Shown: positions 8,863 through 17,770 of the stretch, piece after piece
Layout of the letters: every line of letters starts with the position of its first letter
How positions within the stretch are numbered: the stretch's first letter is position 1
NCBI GenBank assembly: GCA_019359495.1
Contig: JAHHHF010000074.1
Location: 144,190-208,189, forward strand
DNA length: 64,000 bases
DNA from: Goleter apudmare HA4340-LM2
GTDB taxonomy: Bacteria; Cyanobacteriota; Cyanobacteriia; Cyanobacteriales; Nostocaceae
Direction of reading: 5' to 3'
Notes under the pieces: generated by a model
What the model was told of the DNA's origin: nothing
The model's database searches: none
The model's input: the letters and a program-made list of their open reading frames with translations, nothing else
Position numbers and translations under genes: made by a program

Positions 8863-10014
8863 ATGAATAATAATCCACTGTTAAAGATTAAAGATTACGG
8901 TCAGAGTATCTGGATGGATCATTTGCATCGTCATCTGATTGAGTCTGGTGAACTCCAGCAGATGATTGAGAAGTATGGACTGCGTGGTATTACTTCCAAC
9001 CCGGCTATTTTTGAGAAAGCGATCGCTAATAGCGACATCTATAATGCTGATATTGAAGCTGGTATCAAAGCAGGCAAGTCTGTAAAAGAAATTTACGAAT
9101 CTTTGATATTTGCAGATATTCGTCATACCTGCGATATCTTCCGCCCTATCTATGAAGAATCTGGGGGTTTAGATGGTTATGTCAGTATAGAAGTATCACC
9201 AGACTTAGCCCGTGATACCCAAGGTACTATAGAAGAGGCGCGGAATTACTACCGTGCTATTGACCGGGAAAATGTCATGATTAAAATTCCTGGGACTCCT
9301 GAAGGTTTTCCGGCGGTAGAAACAGCAATTGCTGAGGGCATAAATGTCAATATTACGCTGTTATTCGCTGTTGATAGTTACATAGACGCAGGTTGGGCGT
9401 ACATTCGCGGTTTGGAGGCACGGGTAGCCCAAGGACAGCCAATTGATACAATTGCTTCTGTGGCGAGTTTCTTTCTCAGCCGCATTGACAGCAAAATTGA
9501 TGAACTGATTGATGAGAGACTCAAGCGCATCGGGACAGAAAGTCTGAGTCAAGAAGCGCGCCTGAATCAAATTAAAGGTAAAGTAGCGATCGCCAATGCT
9601 AAAGTTGCGTATCAAAAATACAAAGAAATTATTAGTCATGAACGCTGGCAAGCTTTAGCAAACAAAGGTGTAAATCAACAACGATTACTGTGGGCTAGTA
9701 CCAGCACCAAAAATCCTGCCTATAGTGATGTGATGTATGTCAATGAGTTAATTGCTGCGAATACCGTCAATACCCTACCGCTTGCTACCTTAAAAGCCTG
9801 TGCTGACCATTGTGATGTTGCTCCCAATCGGATTGAAACTGGTGTTGCGGAAGCTGATCAATTACTGGAGAGCCTCAAAGAACCAGACATTAATATCAAT
9901 CTTGAGCAAGTAATGGCTGAACTGCTAGAAGAAGGAATTGACAAATTCGTTCAACCTTACCGTTCTCTCATGCAATCTCTGGAAACTAAAGTCAAACAAC
10001 TTTCTCCTGTTTGA
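8863..10014 (+). CDS. tal: transaldolase
   Basis: 383 residues of the longer cyanobacterial/actinobacterial transaldolase type. The N-terminal GITSNPAIFEKA motif and the Schiff-base lysine in VMIKIPGTPEG (Lys141) are present, as is a late substrate-binding stretch LLWASTSTKNP. The enzyme moves a dihydroxyacetone unit between sedoheptulose-7-phosphate and glyceraldehyde-3-phosphate in the oxidative pentose phosphate route. An AGGAG ribosome site lies just before the ATG at 8863. In Nostoc the best-known tal sits with fbp, zwf and opcA; those neighbours are missing here, so this may be a second or relocated copy. A strong palindrome follows the stop. Confidence 0.93.
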   Translation: MNNNPLLKIKDYGQSIWMDHLHRHLIESGELQQMIEKYGLRGITSNPAIFEKAIANSDIYNADIEAGIKAGKSVKEIYESLIFADIRHTCDIFRPIYEESGGLDGYVSIEVSPDLARDTQGTIEEARNYYRAIDRENVMIKIPGTPEGFPAVETAIAEGINVNITLLFAVDSYIDAGWAYIRGLEARVAQGQPIDTIASVASFFLSRIDSKIDELIDERLKRIGTESLSQEARLNQIKGKVAIANAKVAYQKYKEIISHERWQALANKGVNQQRLLWASTSTKNPAYSDVMYVNELIAANTVNTLPLATLKACADHCDVAPNRIETGVAEADQLLESLKEPDININLEQVMAELLEEGIDKFVQPYRSLMQSLETKVKQLSPV

Positions 10015-10040
10015 TCTTCGCAGAATAGATACGATTATAG

Positions 10041-10065
10041 GGGCACAATATATATATTGTGTCCC
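10041..10065. terminator. bidirectional hairpin between tal and the small minus-strand gene
   Basis: GGGCACAATATA and TATATTGTGTCCC form a near-perfect stem of about 12 bp between two convergent genes. No long U-run follows, so termination strength is uncertain. Confidence 0.6.
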
Positions 10066-10089
10066 TTCACCTGTGCTTGAACTCAAAGA

Positions 10090-10329
10090 TTAGCGATTGC
10101 TAACACGCTGTGCAAATAGTGTTTTTGCTCTATCTGCTAGCCTACAGTTTGTTTCTTTGAGTTCTCGGAAGAAATTAGCTAAATCTTGATCTCCAGCTGT
10201 TTCGGCATCCTGAATGTATTGTTCATAGATTGCAGCACCTTCGAGTGTATGATACATAACACTTACTAAATCGAAATGCTCGTTTTTAGTGCCTGTATTA
10301 CACTCAGCCTTATTCATGACAGTTGACAT
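10090..10329 (-). CDS. small conserved-looking helical protein, function unknown
   Basis: 79 residues, predicted almost entirely helical. It has the stretch YHTLEGAAIYEQYIQDAE and an acidic and aromatic pattern recalling one half of a ferritin-like helical bundle (E-x-x-x-x-x-Y-x-x-Y spacing). Cysteines occur in the AECNTG and KETNCRL segments. The reading frame uses the same codon style as its neighbours and has a ribosome-site-like GGGGGATTAA upstream of the ATG at 10329. It is convergent to tal. The ferritin-like resemblance is only suggestive. Confidence 0.65.
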   Translation of the reverse strand: MSTVMNKAECNTGTKNEHFDLVSVMYHTLEGAAIYEQYIQDAETAGDQDLANFFRELKETNCRLADRAKTLFAQRVSNR

Positions 10330-10720
10330 ATTAATCCCCCGGTTTTTGCGTGAGGTTTCATGAGTTAACTATTAGAATAAATCGTATATTAATAGTTTTG
10401 CTTCATTCTAAAGGCAGACGAATATAAATATTATAAATTATCAAGTTTAAAAAGTAAATTTATAGTTTTAATTTGCCAATTAAATTACATAAAATTAAAA
10501 TCAAATTCTGCGGTATTAATAGTAGCCCACTACAATCTCCAAATGGGAGCGACGCCCATTTATCGAAAAGTCTCCTCATTCTCTCTTACTCCCATTGCAG
10601 AATAGATTTCACCCAAAATCATTACCTCTGATAGATAGTGGGAACAAATCAGGGCAAGTTAAGTTAGAAAAATGCTGAGAAACTGGAATTTCTGGCTTTA
10701 TCTATAGTTTTGGAGCAGTA
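10330..10720. other. AT-rich intergenic region between divergent genes
   Basis: About 390 bases separating the small minus-strand gene from the P-type ATPase. It should contain both promoters. I see a long AT-rich stretch (10375-10500) but no clear operator, riboswitch or ORF. Confidence 0.5.
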
Positions 10721-10723
10721 TTG

Positions 10724-13432
10724 ATGGCAGAGCTTCCTGATAAACCTTGGACTCTTGCATTAGCAAATATCTTTGATCGACTTGATGTCTCCGCCCAAGA
10801 AGGACTCACTGAATCAGAGGTGGAACGCCGACGCGAGCAATATGGTAAAAATCGCTTGCAAGAAGCAAAAGGCAAGAGTGCTTGGCAAATCTTCATTGAG
10901 CAGTTCAAAAGCCTAATTATTGCCATATTAGCGGTAGCCGCTGCTTTATCATTCGCCTTTAGTCAATGGATTGAAGGAATAGCCGTCTTAATTGCCATCA
11001 TTATCAACACTGCCATCGGTTTTTTTACAGAATACAAAGCCATCCGCTCAATGGAGGCGCTGCAAAAACTCAGTAGTACGACCACAAAAGTCCGTCGCCA
11101 AGGAAGGGTGCAAGAAATTCCTGCCGAAGAATTAGTACCAGGAGATATTGTAGTTTTAGAAAGCGGTGATGCGATCGCTGCTGATTTACGTTTAATAGCA
11201 GCCTCCAATGTACAAGTTAATGAGTCATCATTAACCGGGGAATCGGTTCCTGTAGGTAAAAATTTGGAACTAATAGCAGCAGATGTTCCCCTCGCAGACC
11301 GTGACAATATGCTTTACAAAGGTACTGCTCTCACGCGGGGAACAGGGGAAGGGGTGGTAGTAGCCACCGGGATGAAAACCGAGTTAGGTCACATTTCCGA
11401 ATTGGCAGAACGCGCTGGACAAGAAGAAAAGACCCCCCTAGAAAAACGGCTGGATGAACTAGGAAAATGGTTGGTTTGGGTGACAATTGCCATTGTGATT
11501 GTCGTGGCAGTTTCCGGGATTTTGGTTGGTAGAGATGTGTTTGTCATGGTGGAAACTGCGATCGCTCTGGCTGTGGGTGCAGTTCCCGAAGGCTTACCAA
11601 TTGTGGCTACAGTCGCCTTGGCGCGGGGCATGTGGCGAATGGCAAAACGCCACGCCCTGATTAATAAACTCTCGGCAGTGGAAACACTAGGGGCTACTAG
11701 TATCATTTGTACCGATAAAACCGGGACATTGACCGAAAATCAGATGACTGTAAATCGGTTGCTGCTAGACTCTGGTGAAATTGAAGTGACTGGGGAAGGC
11801 TTAGAACCCAAAGGCGAGTTCAAACGAGACAATCAAAAAATCAATCCAGAGACAGATGAAATTTTACAAGCAGCCTTAGAAGTGGGTGTGCTGTGCAACA
11901 ATGCAGCGTTACAACCAGAAGATTCAAACGAGAGTCGGGTAGTTGGCGACCCGATGGAAGTAGCACTTTTAATTGCAGGGGCAAAAGCGGGATTGCAACG
12001 GGAAGAGTTGCTCAAACAAATGCCAGAGTTCCGCGAAGAAGCATTTGATCCAGACTTAAAAATGATGGCAACTATTCATCAATTGGATGGTCAATATCGA
12101 TTTGCCGTCAAAGGCGCACCCGAAGCTGTTCTCCAGGCTTGTACTCGTGTCCTCACAGACTCAGACACACAACAGTTCAGGGAATCAGACCGGCAGCATT
12201 GGCAAGAACAGGGTAATCAACTAGCTGCACAAGGTTTAAGAATTCTGGCCTTAGCGCAAAAAACCGTTGCTTCTCAAGATGCCGATCCCTATGAAGATTT
12301 GACTTTGTTAGGCCTTGTTGGGTTATTAGACCCACCTCGTGAAGAAGTACGTCCAGCAATTAAGGAATGTCAAGACGCAGGGATTCGGGTAATTATGGTC
12401 ACAGGCGACCAAGCCGTGACCGCCCGCAATATTGCGATCGCTGTCGGTTTAACCGACAATCAACGAGCAGATGTGGTCAAAGGTCAAGACCTAAAAAACC
12501 CAGATGAATTATCACCCGAAGAACGCGGTCGGATTGTACAAGCTTCAGTTTTAGCGCGAGTCAGTCCAGAGGAAAAGCTGAATCTTGTTACCCTGCATCA
12601 ACGCAACCAAGCAGTTGTAGCCATGACAGGTGATGGTGTCAATGATGCGCCAGCCTTGCGAAAAGCTGATATTGGTGTAGCGATGGGACAACGAGGCACC
12701 CAAGTCGCCAAAGAGGCGGCCGATATGGTACTCCAAGATGATGCCTTTGCATCCATTGTGGCGGCGGTGGAACAGGGAAGAGCTATTTTTAACAATATTC
12801 GTAAATTTACAATTTATTTGCTTTCCGGCAACGTGGGCGAAATTATTTTAGTCGCTGCTGCTTCATTATTGAATGCACCTTTACCACTGCTACCATTGCA
12901 GATTTTGTATATAAATGTTGTCAATGATGCCTTTCCTGCACTGGCGCTTGGTGTCGGAGAAGGCGGACCAGCTTTAATGAAACGTCCACCGCGTCCGGCA
13001 CAGGAATCTATCTTGACTCGCCGTCATTGGCAAGCGATCGCTGGTTATGGTTTACTGATCGCAGCTGCCTTGGGAGCGGCTTTTGCGATCGCTTTAATTT
13101 GGCTAGGCATGACCCAAAAGCAAGCTGTCACAGTTACATTTATGACCTTGGGATTCACCAGGCTATGGCATGTTTTTAATATGCGCGATCAAGATTCTGG
13201 TCTGTTACTTAATGAAATCAGCCGCAATCCTTATGTGTGGGGTGCGCTTGTCCTATGTACAGGATTACTGCTAATTGCTGTTTACGTTCCCTTACTGGCT
13301 ACTGTATTACAAACTGTTGATCCTGGAGTCAACGGTTGGCTGTTAATTATCGGGATGAGTCTTGTACCTCTAATCATTGGACAGGTAGTTAAGTTAATCA
13401 ATCGCAACAAGAGAAACCGGGTGACTCGGTGA
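10724..13432 (+). CDS. P-type cation-transporting ATPase, class P2 (Ca2+-like)
   Basis: About 902 residues. It has the N-terminal cation-ATPase domain, TGES (actuator), AVPEGLP in transmembrane segment 4, phosphorylation motif DKTGTLT (Asp331), KGAPE (nucleotide binding) and GDGVNDAP near residue 636. Segment 6 reads NVVNDAFPALALG, retaining the N-x-x-x-D pair that binds cations in SERCA/PMR1-type pumps. The protein should export Ca2+ or Mn2+ from the cytoplasm, but substrate is not certain. The upstream TTG at 10721 is adjacent to the ATG at 10724. GGAG at 10712-10715 is at proper spacing to the ATG, so I start there. It is a single gene with no metal chaperone nearby. Confidence 0.92.
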   Translation: MAELPDKPWTLALANIFDRLDVSAQEGLTESEVERRREQYGKNRLQEAKGKSAWQIFIEQFKSLIIAILAVAAALSFAFSQWIEGIAVLIAIIINTAIGFFTEYKAIRSMEALQKLSSTTTKVRRQGRVQEIPAEELVPGDIVVLESGDAIAADLRLIAASNVQVNESSLTGESVPVGKNLELIAADVPLADRDNMLYKGTALTRGTGEGVVVATGMKTELGHISELAERAGQEEKTPLEKRLDELGKWLVWVTIAIVIVVAVSGILVGRDVFVMVETAIALAVGAVPEGLPIVATVALARGMWRMAKRHALINKLSAVETLGATSIICTDKTGTLTENQMTVNRLLLDSGEIEVTGEGLEPKGEFKRDNQKINPETDEILQAALEVGVLCNNAALQPEDSNESRVVGDPMEVALLIAGAKAGLQREELLKQMPEFREEAFDPDLKMMATIHQLDGQYRFAVKGAPEAVLQACTRVLTDSDTQQFRESDRQHWQEQGNQLAAQGLRILALAQKTVASQDADPYEDLTLLGLVGLLDPPREEVRPAIKECQDAGIRVIMVTGDQAVTARNIAIAVGLTDNQRADVVKGQDLKNPDELSPEERGRIVQASVLARVSPEEKLNLVTLHQRNQAVVAMTGDGVNDAPALRKADIGVAMGQRGTQVAKEAADMVLQDDAFASIVAAVEQGRAIFNNIRKFTIYLLSGNVGEIILVAAASLLNAPLPLLPLQILYINVVNDAFPALALGVGEGGPALMKRPPRPAQESILTRRHWQAIAGYGLLIAAALGAAFAIALIWLGMTQKQAVTVTFMTLGFTRLWHVFNMRDQDSGLLLNEISRNPYVWGALVLCTGLLLIAVYVPLLATVLQTVDPGVNGWLLIIGMSLVPLIIGQVVKLINRNKRNRVTR

Positions 13433-13687
13433 TTGATTTTAGAAGTCACACTAATTCGTCAACAGTTTTGAGATTTTCGCCAGGATGCTCTAATCATAAT
13501 CAATCAGCCCTAAATATTTCCCTAAAGATTTATATTGCATGAGCAGATTCAATTAAATGCAAAACCACCCATCCTACCATAAAATAATTTGGCAAGAGTT
13601 TTACTAGATATTTTATGCTGAGTGTAGCCAAAATTTAGGTGGTCAGGATAATCTCAATAGAGTTGTTTGGATATCGGGGATGAATAT

Positions 13688-13972
13688 ATGAAAGTCTGGC
13701 TAGCTTGCTTTGTGGTTTTATTTGCTTTGGCGGAATTCTTTGATTGGTTGCAAGGATTTGCACTACCATTGCCTATCTATATTCTGGGAGGGGCATTTTT
13801 AGCAGTTGCTTCCAACTACGATAAAATCATTGGCTCTTACTTCAATGATCCCACAATGGCAGCATCATCTGACCAAGCTCATTTAGATGCACTCAATCAA
13901 TCATCTAGCCCTATTTCTTTCACCGTTGCCAACTCAGTAGAGAATTCGCAACTTTCAGAAACACATCAATAG
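13688..13972 (+). CDS. small membrane protein, function unknown
   Basis: About 94 residues from the ATG at 13688; an upstream TTG at 13667 is less likely because GGGGATGA precedes the ATG. It begins MKVWLACFVVLFALAEFFDWL and continues with a second hydrophobic stretch, LPIYILGGAFLAVASNY, giving two probable membrane helices. A polar serine/asparagine-rich tail follows. It resembles the small uncharacterised cyanobacterial membrane proteins often found near stress genes, but I cannot name a family. It lies downstream of the ATPase by about 250 bp. Confidence 0.7.
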   Translation: MKVWLACFVVLFALAEFFDWLQGFALPLPIYILGGAFLAVASNYDKIIGSYFNDPTMAASSDQAHLDALNQSSSPISFTVANSVENSQLSETHQ

Positions 13973-14172
13973 GGACGTTGCTTAATCAGGATAGGAAAAT
14001 CAAAATCTTGATTTCTCAAACTTCCACTCTCTGCGACTCTGTGCGACGGACACTTTCCACCCTGCGGGAAGCCGCTTTGCGTCTACAAGTCGGGAAACCC
14101 GCCCACGGAAGTATCCTCCTCTGCGTGAGATAAATTCATATTTTCCATCATCCAGGTTACTCCTGCAACCCC

Positions 14173-16410
14173 GTGATTAGTGGACTAATAAAACAATTCC
14201 GAGCCGTCTTTGTCAAGGATCAAATTCCCCGCGACACTCTGGCCAGTCAAAGCTGGTTAAAAATGATCGTGGTGACTAGTTTGGGAGTCACTGCTTTAGT
14301 ATGGGGCGTCCGGGAATTGAGATGGTTACAGTCATGGGAGTTAAAAGTTTATGATCAAATGCTGCGTTCACGAACTGATTCTGAAAGAGTATCGCCAAGA
14401 GACTCCTCAAATGTAGATGAGCGGATATTACTGGTCAAAATTACCCAAAAAGATTTAGAACGAGAGAAATGGCCATTATCTGATGATACAGTCAATAAAC
14501 TGTTAACAAAACTTGACTCTTATCAACCCCGTGTCATTGGTTTAAATATCTATCGACCAGGGCAAAAAAATTTAGCGGATGGTCTGATTAATCGAGATCG
14601 AATTATTAGCCTCTGTTTGATTAGTAGTATAGGCAATTCAGAAATTCCACCGCCGCCTAACTTTCCGATCAATAATGTTGGCTACAACGATTTAATTCCT
14701 GATTACGAGGATGACCAAATTATCCGTCGGGCTTTACTATTTGCTGACTCTACAGATAAAAAATGTACAACGAGATTTTCCTTTGCGGCTTTAGTTGCAA
14801 TTAATTATTTAGAAAAACAGGGTTTTGAAGTAGATTTTCCTGATAAATCTTACTTTTCTTTGGGTAAAACAATCTTTCCCATCCTGACAAAAAATTTCGG
14901 TAGCTATCAAGGAATAAATACCCAAGGCTACCAAATACTGTTAAATTACCGTCACCCAAATCACCTTACCCAAGAAGTTACCCTGACGCAAGTCCTCACC
15001 AATCAAGTCAATCCCGATTGGGTCAAAGACCGTTTGGTTATTATCGGTACTACCGCCCCCAGTATTCATCCAGGATTTTATACACCTTTTAGTGCTTCAC
15101 CACGGCATTCGACCAGAACACCTGGAGTCTTCATTCACACACAAATAGCAAGCCAGATCATTAGTACAGTTTTAGATAGTAGACCCTTGTTTTGGGGCTG
15201 GACTGACTGGGCTGAACTTGTGTGGGTTTGGGGCTGGTCAGTGGTGGGTGGCGTTTTAGTCTGGCGACTGCAACATCCAGGGCTGTTGGTGGTAGTGGGC
15301 GGTATCACCCTCATTAGCTTGATGGGAATCTGCTTTGGTTTTTTTCTCTATGCTGGATGGATACCATTGATACCCCCAGCTCTGAGTTTAATAATTACTG
15401 GGGTCAGCCTTAGAGCTTTTACTACATACCAAACTCAGCAGCAACTTCAGATGATTATTCTGCAAGTTGAACAACAAAAAGAGGTTATTGAGCAGTTAGA
15501 TATCCTCTTAAAAGAGACTACAGTAGACACGACAACAAATCGTGACTTACATCATATTGTCACGCCCCATGCAACATCAGAAAACAGTAGTGGTGACTTT
15601 CGATTAAGAGGACGTTATCAAGTCTCTAAAGTGCTTGGTTCTGGTGGATTTGGTTGCACTTATTTAGCAAAAGATACTCAACGACCTGGTAATCCTACTT
15701 GTGTAGTCAAGCAGTTAATGCCAGCACGTCGGGATACAAAATTTTTGCAAGTTGCCAGGAGGTTATTTAATACTGAAGCTGAAATTTTAGCAGCTTTGGG
15801 TAAGCATCATCAAATTCCTGAACTACTTGCTTATTTTGAAGATCAGCAAGAATTTTATTTAGTTGAGGAATACATTCCTGGGCATACCCTCAGTGAAGAA
15901 TTACCACCTGTGCAGAGTTTACAAAGTGAAACATTTGTAATTAACATGCTCATAGGGATTTTAGAAGCTCTAGCATTTGTGCATGAGCATCGGGTAATTC
16001 ATCGGGATATTAAACCGACTAATATTATTAGATGCATTGAAGATAATCGACTAGTGTTAATTGATTTTGGGGCGGTGAAGTTGATGCAACCACCAAATAG
16101 CGAAGAAACAGAATTAGCAACGGTTGCTATTGGGACACGGGGTTATGCACCACCAGAACAATTTGCTGGTCATCCCCGATTGTGTAGTGATATTTATGCT
16201 TTAGGGATGATTGGGATTCAAGCCCTAACTGGAATCCCACCGCAAGAACTCCAGCCAGATTCAGAAACAGGTAATGTGATGTGGCGTTCTAGGGCACTGG
16301 TGAGCGATGAATTGGCGGCGATTTTAGATAAAATGGTACGCTATCATTTTAGCGATCGCTATCAATCGGTTGCCGCAGTTTTACAAGACTTAAAATTTAT
16401 TGCCATTTAG
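14173..16410 (+). CDS. CHASE2-domain Ser/Thr protein kinase
   Basis: 745 residues starting at a GTG. A first transmembrane helix lies near residues 34-52. It is followed by an extracytoplasmic CHASE2 sensor domain (about 55-335; KVYDQMLRSR, RVIGLNIYRP, LVIIGTTAPSIHPGFYTP) and three further helices (about 340-415). A short coiled-coil comes next, then a cytoplasmic kinase domain with GSGGFG near 488, HRDIKPTN near 609 and DFGAVK near 630. This CHASE2-TM3-output layout is common in cyanobacteria. It should relay an extracellular or periplasmic signal of unknown nature. The kinase also has the GTRGYAPPEQF activation-segment sequence. Confidence 0.93.
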   Translation: MISGLIKQFRAVFVKDQIPRDTLASQSWLKMIVVTSLGVTALVWGVRELRWLQSWELKVYDQMLRSRTDSERVSPRDSSNVDERILLVKITQKDLEREKWPLSDDTVNKLLTKLDSYQPRVIGLNIYRPGQKNLADGLINRDRIISLCLISSIGNSEIPPPPNFPINNVGYNDLIPDYEDDQIIRRALLFADSTDKKCTTRFSFAALVAINYLEKQGFEVDFPDKSYFSLGKTIFPILTKNFGSYQGINTQGYQILLNYRHPNHLTQEVTLTQVLTNQVNPDWVKDRLVIIGTTAPSIHPGFYTPFSASPRHSTRTPGVFIHTQIASQIISTVLDSRPLFWGWTDWAELVWVWGWSVVGGVLVWRLQHPGLLVVVGGITLISLMGICFGFFLYAGWIPLIPPALSLIITGVSLRAFTTYQTQQQLQMIILQVEQQKEVIEQLDILLKETTVDTTTNRDLHHIVTPHATSENSSGDFRLRGRYQVSKVLGSGGFGCTYLAKDTQRPGNPTCVVKQLMPARRDTKFLQVARRLFNTEAEILAALGKHHQIPELLAYFEDQQEFYLVEEYIPGHTLSEELPPVQSLQSETFVINMLIGILEALAFVHEHRVIHRDIKPTNIIRCIEDNRLVLIDFGAVKLMQPPNSEETELATVAIGTRGYAPPEQFAGHPRLCSDIYALGMIGIQALTGIPPQELQPDSETGNVMWRSRALVSDELAAILDKMVRYHFSDRYQSVAAVLQDLKFIAI

Positions 16411-16423
16411 ACACTGAAAAATC

Positions 16424-16456
16424 AGATCCCCGACTTTTTAGCAAAGCCGGGGATCT
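16424..16456. terminator. palindromic hairpin between CHASE2 kinase and PRC-barrel gene
   Basis: AGATCCCCG and CGGGGATCT flank a loop containing CTTTTTAGCAAAG. It lies between two convergent genes and should serve both. A near-identical hairpin occurs at 61267-61295. Confidence 0.75.
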
Positions 16457-16503
16457 ATAGCTGGTAAATAGAATAGGTTTAGAGAATTGACGACAAGTTA
16501 AAC

Positions 16504-17493
16504 TTAATATCCGCCTTCTTCTTCGTATTCTGGCTGTTTCTCTCTGACTTTTTTGGGAATATTCACGGGCTGTGGTGCATCATCCCAAGCATCACCCTCA
16601 ACATCGTCATAATCGTCGTATTCGTCGGCGTATTGATTTTTGTAGGGTTGAGCTTCGTATTTTGGCGGTTGTTGATACCTGTCCTCAGCTACAGCATCAC
16701 TCCAGTTATCTGCTTCATCCTCGTCTTCTTCGTATTGGATAGACTCATACTGTCGAGCCTGCATCACCTGGCGTTGTGGTCTTTCTTCTTCCACATAATC
16801 CTCGTCCCATTCTTCCCGTGCTACAGGTTCGGGGGTGCGGATTTTTTGCTTGGGTGGCTGCAATGGGACACCACTTGGTAATTGATTAGCGGGTGCTACC
16901 GTGCGAGGCGCACTGTAGCCGTATTCTTCTTCTGCATCCCTTTCCCACGGTGCTTTGCCAATTCCCAAACGTTCCAATACACCGACTGACAATTGATTGA
17001 CGCGTTCTTCGGCTCCTTCAAACACAATCAACCGACTGGGGCCAGTGCTGACAATTTCGTCTACAGAAAACTCGTAGGTACTCAGCACTTGTTCGGGAAT
17101 TTGGGGTAATCCTAAGGAAGCAATGACGATGGAGTGGAGTTTTCCAGTTTCACCATTGAATTTGAATCCCCGCACTCTACCGAGTACTTCACCTGTTTCT
17201 GTAATTACTTCCCAGTTAATGAGGTTACTGAGAGTCTCAACTTCAATATCTTCGATGACATCTTCGTTATCAACCAAAATGACATCACCAATCTGGTTGA
17301 TACTATTGAGAAACATATTGCGCGGTATGCCAGAGATAGAGATCAGGCTGTCTCGTAAACCAAGAGCCACAACCTCTCGCTGATCAATATCAACCCAGAC
17401 TTGACTGACGATGCCTAGCCGCTTGCCGTTGTCACGGGTAATCACCTGGGTATTTAAGATGTCGGAACGCCTAATTATCTGTTCAGAGGTCAT
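16504..17493 (-). CDS. PRC-barrel domain protein with acidic tail
   Basis: 329 residues. Two PRC-barrel domains can be seen: residues 5-80 (RRSDILNTQVITRDNGKRLGIV) and 88-165 (LINWEVITETGEVLGRVRG). After residue 190 comes a low-complexity tail rich in E, D, Q, Y and P (EEDEDEADNW, YDDYDDVEGD), strongly acidic and probably disordered. PRC barrels occur in photosynthetic reaction centres, RimM and many uncharacterised proteins, so the fold alone does not set the role. Cyanobacteria commonly carry this two-barrel acidic-tail form. It is next to smc but separated by the duplicated smc fragment. Confidence 0.88.
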   Translation of the reverse strand: MTSEQIIRRSDILNTQVITRDNGKRLGIVSQVWVDIDQREVVALGLRDSLISISGIPRNMFLNSINQIGDVILVDNEDVIEDIEVETLSNLINWEVITETGEVLGRVRGFKFNGETGKLHSIVIASLGLPQIPEQVLSTYEFSVDEIVSTGPSRLIVFEGAEERVNQLSVGVLERLGIGKAPWERDAEEEYGYSAPRTVAPANQLPSGVPLQPPKQKIRTPEPVAREEWDEDYVEEERPQRQVMQARQYESIQYEEDEDEADNWSDAVAEDRYQQPPKYEAQPYKNQYADEYDDYDDVEGDAWDDAPQPVNIPKKVREKQPEYEEEGGY

Positions 17494-17550
17494 TCTATAC
17501 GGAGTCCTGATCTCGAATCCGGTTTATCTATACACTATTATTAACAAAAA

Positions 17551-17690
17551 CTCAAGCAGATGTATGCTAGGTTGGCAACTTCATACCCAAAACTTGAGCG
17601 TGAACTTTCCAGTGCTTGAGTAACGCCAATTATGCGTTCGGCTGATTCTATCATCGGACGAAGCAAACTCACAACTATAAATTATGCTTG
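17551..17690 (-). pseudogene. decayed partial duplication of the smc 3' end
   Basis: This intergenic stretch matches about 140 bases of the smc 3' end (17770-17910) with a near-constant offset of about 218 bases. Landmarks in both copies are AAGCAGA, CCCAAAACTTG, GTGCTTGAGTAACGCC, TGCGTTCGGCTGA and AAATTNTGCTTG. Identity is roughly three quarters by eye. There is no complete reading frame. Confidence 0.85.
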
Positions 17691-17770
17691 TTATTTACTA
17701 ATTCTAGCTAATGGTTCTGCGATCGCTTTACCAAAAAATATTTCTACTTGGTAAAGTCAACGAGGGCAAA

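Noticed and set aside
8863..10014. Classical fbp-zwf-tal-opcA operon
   Set aside because: No zwf, fbp or opcA gene lies on either side of tal.
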